From an uncultured Kiloniellales bacterium (GTDB taxonomy: Bacteria; Pseudomonadota; Alphaproteobacteria; Kiloniellales; JAKSDN01), in contig CALJXB010000222.1 in NCBI GenBank assembly GCA_937974415.1, positions 1-9,691 of the forward strand: a stretch of DNA of 9,691 bases. Reading direction: 5' to 3'. Positions within the stretch are counted from its first letter, which is position 1; each line of letters starts with the position of its first letter. The position numbers and the translations under genes are program-made. This document shows, piece after piece, positions 5,998-9,691 of the stretch. The notes beneath the pieces are model-generated. The model saw only the letters and a list, made by a program, of their open reading frames with translations. It did not search any database and had not been told where the DNA came from.

Positions 5998-7705
5998 GAA
6001 CGGAAGCGGCGAGACGAGCACTCAAACGAGCTACGGGAAAGGAGGCGGCGAAAAGGGCGAAGTCCTGCTGGAAATGCGGGGCCTCAAGATCGAAGGCATG
6101 GCCGACGACGTGTGGCACGAGATCGTCCATGGCGTCGATGTCACCTTGCACCGTGGCGAGGTTCTCGGCCTGATCGGCGAGTCCGGTGCGGGTAAGTCGA
6201 CCATCGGTATCGCCAGCATGGGTTATGCCAAACCCGGCTGTCGGATCAGCGACGGAACCATCATGTTCGACGGCATGGACCTGCGAAAAACGCCGGAGCA
6301 TCAACTGCGAAAGCTCCGCGGAGCGCGCATCGCTTATGTGGCGCAGTCCGCGGCGGCCTCCTTCAATCCGGCGCACAAGCTGATCGACCAGTATTGCGAG
6401 ATGCCGGTGCAGCACGGCGTGAAGCCGCGCAGCGAGGCCGAGCAGGAGGCCAAGGACATTTACGCGCGTCTTAGATTGCCGGATCCGGACAACATCGGCT
6501 TTCGCTATCCGCACCAGGTATCCGGCGGCCAGTTGCAGCGCGCGATGACCGCCATGGCCATGTCCTGCCGGCCGGACCTCATCGTCTTCGACGAACCGAC
6601 GACGGCGCTGGACGTGACGACCCAGATCGAGGTCTTGGCCGCCATCAAGGACATCGTCGAACAGTTCAACACCGCGGCCATTTACATCACCCACGACTTG
6701 GCGGTGGTGGCCCAAATGGCCGACAAGATCATGGTGTTGAAGCTCGGCGATATGATTGAGGAGGGCTTTGCCCGCCAGATGATCGAGGAGCCCAAGGAGG
6801 AATACACCAAGGCCCTCGTCGCGGTCCGCACCTTCCGCAAGGATGAGGACATCCCGAAGGAAGAGTCCCCGATACTGAAGGTCGAGAACGTGACCGCCAG
6901 TTACGGCGGCGGTGTCATGGTGCTGAAGAACGTCAGCATGGAGATCCACAAGCAGAAGACCGTTGCGGTCGTGGGCGAGTCCGGCAGCGGCAAGAGTACC
7001 TTGGCGCGGGCCATTACGGGCCTCCTGCCGCCGCTTGAAGGCACGGTCACCTATCACGGCGAGGTATGGCCCAACGCGTTGAAGCAGCGGAACAAGGACC
7101 AGCTGCGGCGCCTGCAGATGATCTACCAGCTGCCGGACACGGCGCTCAATCCGCGCCAGCGCATTCGCGATATCCTCGGCCGTCCCGTGGAATTCTACGT
7201 CGGCAAGAAGGGCAAAGAGAAGACCCAACGTGTGCGCGAACTGCTGGACATGATCGAGCTCGATCCCGATCAGTTCATCAACCGCTACCCGGGCGAACTC
7301 TCGGGCGGACAGAAGCAGCGCATCTGCATTGCCCGCGCCTTGGCGGCGGAGCCGGAGCTTATCATCTGCGACGAGCCGACCTCGGCATTGGACCAGCTGG
7401 TCGCCGAGGAAATCCTGAAGCTCCTCGACCGCCTGCAGAAGGAATTGCACCTCTCCTACATGTTCATCACCCACGACCTGGCGACCGTGAGGGCGATTGC
7501 CGACGAGATCATCGTGATGCTGTTGGGCGAGATCGTCGAGCAGGGGGCGAAGGACGATGTGCTGAACCCGCCGCATCACAAGTACACCGACCTGCTGCTC
7601 TCCTCGGTTCCGGAGATGGATCCCGACTGGCTCGACAACCTGTTGGCCGAGCGGGCCGCGCGCAAGGCCAAGGGCGAGGCCATCATGGAGTCCATGGACA
7701 ACTGA
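5987..7705 (+). CDS. Fused double ATP-binding protein of the peptide/opine-type ABC transporter (DppD-DppF fusion)
   Basis: From the ATG at 5987 this is a 572-residue cytoplasmic ATPase with two complete nucleotide-binding domains. An upstream in-frame GTG at 5975 is less likely. Domain 1 has Walker [10 protein letters not shown] (64-72), Q-loop Gln120 in YVAQ, signature SGGQLQR from 179, Walker B LIVFDEP ending at 204, and switch His236. Domain 2 has Walker [10 protein letters not shown] (330-338), Q-loop Gln381, signature SGGQKQR from 439, Walker B LIICDEP ending at 464, and His496. Both sites look catalytically intact. The C-terminal [10 protein letters not shown] resembles the oligopeptide-transporter ATPase tail. 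Fusion of the two ATPases is known in this family (GsiA-like). The start lies inside the permease stop region, so coupling is likely. A perfect intrinsic terminator follows. Confidence 0.95.
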   Translation: MSTENGSGETSTQTSYGKGGGEKGEVLLEMRGLKIEGMADDVWHEIVHGVDVTLHRGEVLGLIGESGAGKSTIGIASMGYAKPGCRISDGTIMFDGMDLRKTPEHQLRKLRGARIAYVAQSAAASFNPAHKLIDQYCEMPVQHGVKPRSEAEQEAKDIYARLRLPDPDNIGFRYPHQVSGGQLQRAMTAMAMSCRPDLIVFDEPTTALDVTTQIEVLAAIKDIVEQFNTAAIYITHDLAVVAQMADKIMVLKLGDMIEEGFARQMIEEPKEEYTKALVAVRTFRKDEDIPKEESPILKVENVTASYGGGVMVLKNVSMEIHKQKTVAVVGESGSGKSTLARAITGLLPPLEGTVTYHGEVWPNALKQRNKDQLRRLQMIYQLPDTALNPRQRIRDILGRPVEFYVGKKGKEKTQRVRELLDMIELDPDQFINRYPGELSGGQKQRICIARALAAEPELIICDEPTSALDQLVAEEILKLLDRLQKELHLSYMFITHDLATVRAIADEIIVMLLGEIVEQGAKDDVLNPPHHKYTDLLLSSVPEMDPDWLDNLLAERAARKAKGEAIMESMDN

Positions 7706-7759
7706 CACGAGCCGCTGCCCCCGCGAGGCAAGGTTTCCCGATCAAGCAGGTTTGAAAGG

Positions 7760-7788
7760 CCGCGCCCCTCTTGGGGCGCGGTTTTTCT
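7760..7788 (+). terminator. Intrinsic (Rho-independent) terminator of the ABC operon
   Basis: CCGCGCCCC (7760-7768) and GGGGCGCGG (7773-7781) form a perfect 9-bp GC-rich stem with a TCTT tetraloop, followed by TTTTTCTT. It lies 55 bp after the ATPase stop and should end the transporter transcript. No SBP gene lies between the ATPase and this site. Confidence 0.93.
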
Positions 7789-7790
7789 TA

Positions 7791-7807
7791 TGAGATGACG
7801 CTATACT
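7791..7807 (+). promoter_or_regulatory. Promoter-like element for the TPR gene
   Basis: TGAGATGACGCTAT runs into TATACT (7802-7807), a good -10-like hexamer 34 bp before the GTG start at 7842. The expected -35 position falls inside the terminator stem and T-run and has no clear consensus. A near copy lies at 3932-3948 upstream of the ABC operon, which supports a real element. Confidence 0.35.
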
Positions 7808-7841
7808 GAGCCGGTATGAATCGACGGCGGAGCCTGGACCC

Positions 7842-8549
7842 GTGCCTGGTCGGTTAATCGCAGCTTGGGCGGTGCTTCTCGGTCTTTCATCGGGACCGGC
7901 CTTCGCGGCGACCGCCGAGGACTCCTGGAAGCTCGAAATGCGTCGGGCCATGGCAGCCCACCAAGAGGGTGACATCGCCGAGACCGTCGAGCGGCTGCAG
8001 ACGGCGCTACCCATCGCCGAGGGCTTCGGCGGCGCGGACCCGCGCCTGGGTGAGACCCTCCTGGCCTTGGGTGCCACCTATTACGAGGCTGGCGATCACA
8101 ACGCGGCGCTGGCGCCCCTGGAACGCGCCGTGCCGGTCCTGGAAGAGGCCACAGGGGCGCACTCGACCAAACTGGCCAGCGCTCAGAACGCCCTCGCCCT
8201 GGTCTACGGCCAGTTAGGCCGCGCCGACGACGCCCGCCCGCTCTACGGGCGCGCCATCTCGATCTACGAAGCGGCGCTCGGGCCCGAGCACCCCACCGTT
8301 GCTCTGGTAGTGGAAAACCTCGCTGGCCTCGCGCTCATGGCCGGACAATATGCAGAAGCCGAGCCTCTTTTCGCCCGGGCGCTCGCCATAAAAGAGCTCA
8401 GGTACGGCGAGCAAAGCCCCGATTTGATCATGACCCTTCAAAACTATGCCCTGGTTCTCGCCTCTCTCGGCCGCGAAGAGGAAGCCGACCTCTACGATGC
8501 CCGCGCCGGCGCCATTCTGAAGCGGATCAATGACACGGATGCGCCCTAG
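7842..8549 (+). CDS. Exported tetratricopeptide-repeat (TPR) protein, function unknown
   Basis: This 235-residue protein begins with a signal-peptide-like segment: Arg4, a hydrophobic stretch 5-15, and a likely cleavage after AFA at about residue 22. The rest is helical repeats spaced about 42 residues apart, as in kinesin-light-chain-type TPRs, roughly 29-62, 69-104, 111-146, 153-188 and 195-228. Typical repeat cores are LGATYYEAGDHNAALAPLER and NALALVYGQLGRADDARPLY. Such proteins are usually periplasmic or outer-membrane-associated scaffolds; there is no catalytic motif. The start is GTG at 7842 with GGCGGAG about 10 nt upstream. No in-frame ATG lies nearby, and an out-of-frame ATG at 7816 stops after 13 codons. 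It stands alone between a terminator and a convergent gene, so its partner cannot be inferred. Confidence 0.85.
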   Translation: MPGRLIAAWAVLLGLSSGPAFAATAEDSWKLEMRRAMAAHQEGDIAETVERLQTALPIAEGFGGADPRLGETLLALGATYYEAGDHNAALAPLERAVPVLEEATGAHSTKLASAQNALALVYGQLGRADDARPLYGRAISIYEAALGPEHPTVALVVENLAGLALMAGQYAEAEPLFARALAIKELRYGEQSPDLIMTLQNYALVLASLGREEEADLYDARAGAILKRINDTDAP

Positions 8550-8567
8550 CCGACGATGACGCTCCCC

Positions 8568-9518
8568 TCACCCCGGCGGGCGGGACGACGTGACATTCCG
8601 GCGGCTTCGCACGCCGGCCTCGCGCCTGGCGATGTAGACCCCGGCCGCCGAGACGATGGCTGCGCCGATCCAGACTGCGACGCCAGGCTGTTCGCGCCAA
8701 ATCAGCCAGCCGAACAGGGCACCCCAAATCAGCGCCGTGTAGTCGAAGGGGGCCAGGACCGAGACCGGCGCGTGGCGGTAGGCCTGAATGATGCAGAAGG
8801 CCGCCACGCCGCCGATCAAACCGATCGCCACGAACAGCTTGACGTCCCCGGTGGCAGGCGCCTGCCAGACGAAGGGTAGGAACGGCAGGCTCCAGGCCCC
8901 GGCGAAAAGGGTCGAATAGGACAACAGCGCGACGTTGGTCTCGGTCCGGGTCATGCGCCGGGTCAGCATCACGAGCAGGGAGAAGGCGAAGGCCGACCCG
9001 AGCACCAGCAGCGCTTCGGGGCGAAAAGCCGCGCTGCCCGGCTGCACCATGATGACCGCGCCGAGGAAGCCGACGATCACGGCCCCCCAGCGGCGCGCAT
9101 CCACCGCCTCGCCCAGAAGAGGGCCCGCCAGCGCGGTGACGAAGAGCGGTGCGGTGAAGGCCACAGCAATGGCTTCGGCCAGCGGCAAATGCTGCAAGGC
9201 CTCAAAGAACAACAACAGCGCCACGAACAGCAAGGACGCGCGCAGAATGTGCAACGGCAGCCGGCGAGTCCGCAGATTGGCGACGCCGCCGCTGCGCCAA
9301 ACGAAGACGGCCACCGGCAGCAGGCCGAAGAAATAGCGGAAGAACAGGATCTGCACCGCGGGATAGTCCTCGCCGAGCCATTTGGCGAGGACGTCCACCA
9401 CGGCAAAGCAGACGACCGCCGACAGATCGAAGCCGATGCCCGTGCCGACCCGGTCGCCGGCGTGCTCGCCGGGTTTCCCGCCGGGCCGCGCGGCCGCATT
9501 GGAAGAGCCGTCCCTCAC
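8568..9518 (-). CDS. EamA/RhaT-family (DMT superfamily) transporter
   Basis: This 316-residue integral membrane protein has two EamA repeats, about 28-160 and 170-297, with roughly ten membrane spans. Family features include LAKWLGEDYPAVQILFFRY (44-62), the FTAPLFVTALAGPLLGE segment (121-137), and FDYTALIWGALFGWLIWRE (258-276). These proteins usually export small metabolites or amino acids; the substrate is unknown. The frame stays open upstream to 9680, but that stretch is charged, without family similarity, and would give an overlong tail. The GTG at 9518 gives a normal length. GTG at 9527 is possible. The chosen GTG overlaps the TGA of a 10-codon ORF with a strong ribosome site, suggesting coupled translation. 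It converges on the TPR gene with an 18-bp gap and no clear terminator between. Confidence 0.88.
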   Translation of the reverse strand: MRDGSSNAAARPGGKPGEHAGDRVGTGIGFDLSAVVCFAVVDVLAKWLGEDYPAVQILFFRYFFGLLPVAVFVWRSGGVANLRTRRLPLHILRASLLFVALLLFFEALQHLPLAEAIAVAFTAPLFVTALAGPLLGEAVDARRWGAVIVGFLGAVIMVQPGSAAFRPEALLVLGSAFAFSLLVMLTRRMTRTETNVALLSYSTLFAGAWSLPFLPFVWQAPATGDVKLFVAIGLIGGVAAFCIIQAYRHAPVSVLAPFDYTALIWGALFGWLIWREQPGVAVWIGAAIVSAAGVYIARREAGVRSRRNVTSSRPPG

Positions 9519-9547
9519 ATCGCCCACGAAGACTTGCGTTTTCCCAT
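9515..9547 (-). CDS. Possible 10-codon leader ORF coupled to the EamA gene
   Basis: On the minus strand GGAGGT (9557-9552) precedes an ATG at 9547 by 4 nt, the best ribosome site in this part of the window. The ORF encodes MGKRKSSWAM and stops at TGA 9517-9515. The sequence ATGTGA lets its stop overlap the GTG start of the EamA gene at 9518. It may deliver ribosomes to the GTG start. Alternatively, the ATG is the true transporter start and a frameshift or sequencing error separates them. Short and unproven. Confidence 0.35.
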   Translation of the reverse strand: MGKRKSSWAM

Positions 9548-9691
9548 CGCCACCTCCGCTAACCCATTCCGCCGCCCCTGCCAATGAACTTCGGCGGACC
9601 GGAGACCTTGCGGAATGCGCGGACCGCTGCGACCAAATCGCTTGCGTCCGGTGCGAAGGCGGGGCAGTGATTGACACCAAGAGTGCAAGGA

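Noticed and set aside
5891..7708. Minus-strand open frame of 605 codons antisense to the fused ATPase
   Set aside because: It mirrors the ATPase codons almost exactly. It has no recognisable domain, and the plus strand carries two complete sets of ATPase motifs.
9519..9680. N-terminal extension of the EamA transporter to 9680
   Set aside because: It would add 54 charged, low-similarity residues before the first membrane span; family members start close to that span.

Overview
This window looks like part of the chromosome of a GC-rich alphaproteobacterium, probably a Rhodospirillales/Kiloniellales-type organism. That is inferred from base composition, strong G/C preference at third codon positions and gene style; no rRNA or tRNA gene is present to confirm it. 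I see no insertion sequence, integrase, CRISPR array or phage gene. Most of the window reads as ordinary metabolic and transport DNA.

Layout. Positions 1-3475 hold a minus-strand catabolic operon, read right to left. It encodes a thiamine-diphosphate (ThDP) enzyme of the acetolactate-synthase/2-oxoacid-decarboxylase superfamily (3475-1811), a malate/L-lactate dehydrogenase-type (Ldh2 family) oxidoreductase (1780-734), and the first 240 residues of an MmgE/PrpD-family protein that runs off the left edge (722-1). About 700 bp of divergent control region follow (3476-4175). It contains two inverted repeats with 7-bp arms, weak promoter-like elements, leader hairpins and one small ORF with a coding-like codon pattern. 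Positions 4176-7705 hold a plus-strand operon for a peptide/nickel/opine-type (Dpp/Opp family) ABC importer: two permeases and one fused double ATPase. No substrate-binding protein is encoded in the operon here. A textbook intrinsic terminator (7760-7788) ends it.

Downstream are a small exported TPR-repeat protein on the plus strand (7842-8549) and, converging on it with an 18-bp gap, an EamA/DMT-family membrane transporter on the minus strand (9518-8568). A possible 10-codon leader ORF with a strong Shine-Dalgarno sequence precedes the EamA gene, and its stop codon overlaps the likely GTG start.

Working model (inference). The divergent operons form an uptake-and-degradation unit. The ABC importer would bring in a small peptide, opine or organic-acid conjugate. 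The Ldh2-type enzyme would oxidise a 2-hydroxy acid to a 2-oxo acid, the ThDP enzyme would decarboxylate or carboligate the 2-oxo acid, and the MmgE/PrpD protein would dehydrate, isomerise or decarboxylate a related acid. The substrate cannot be named from sequence alone. I found no clearly undescribed system. The best leads are this unassigned pathway, the control region between the operons, and the leader ORF before the EamA gene.
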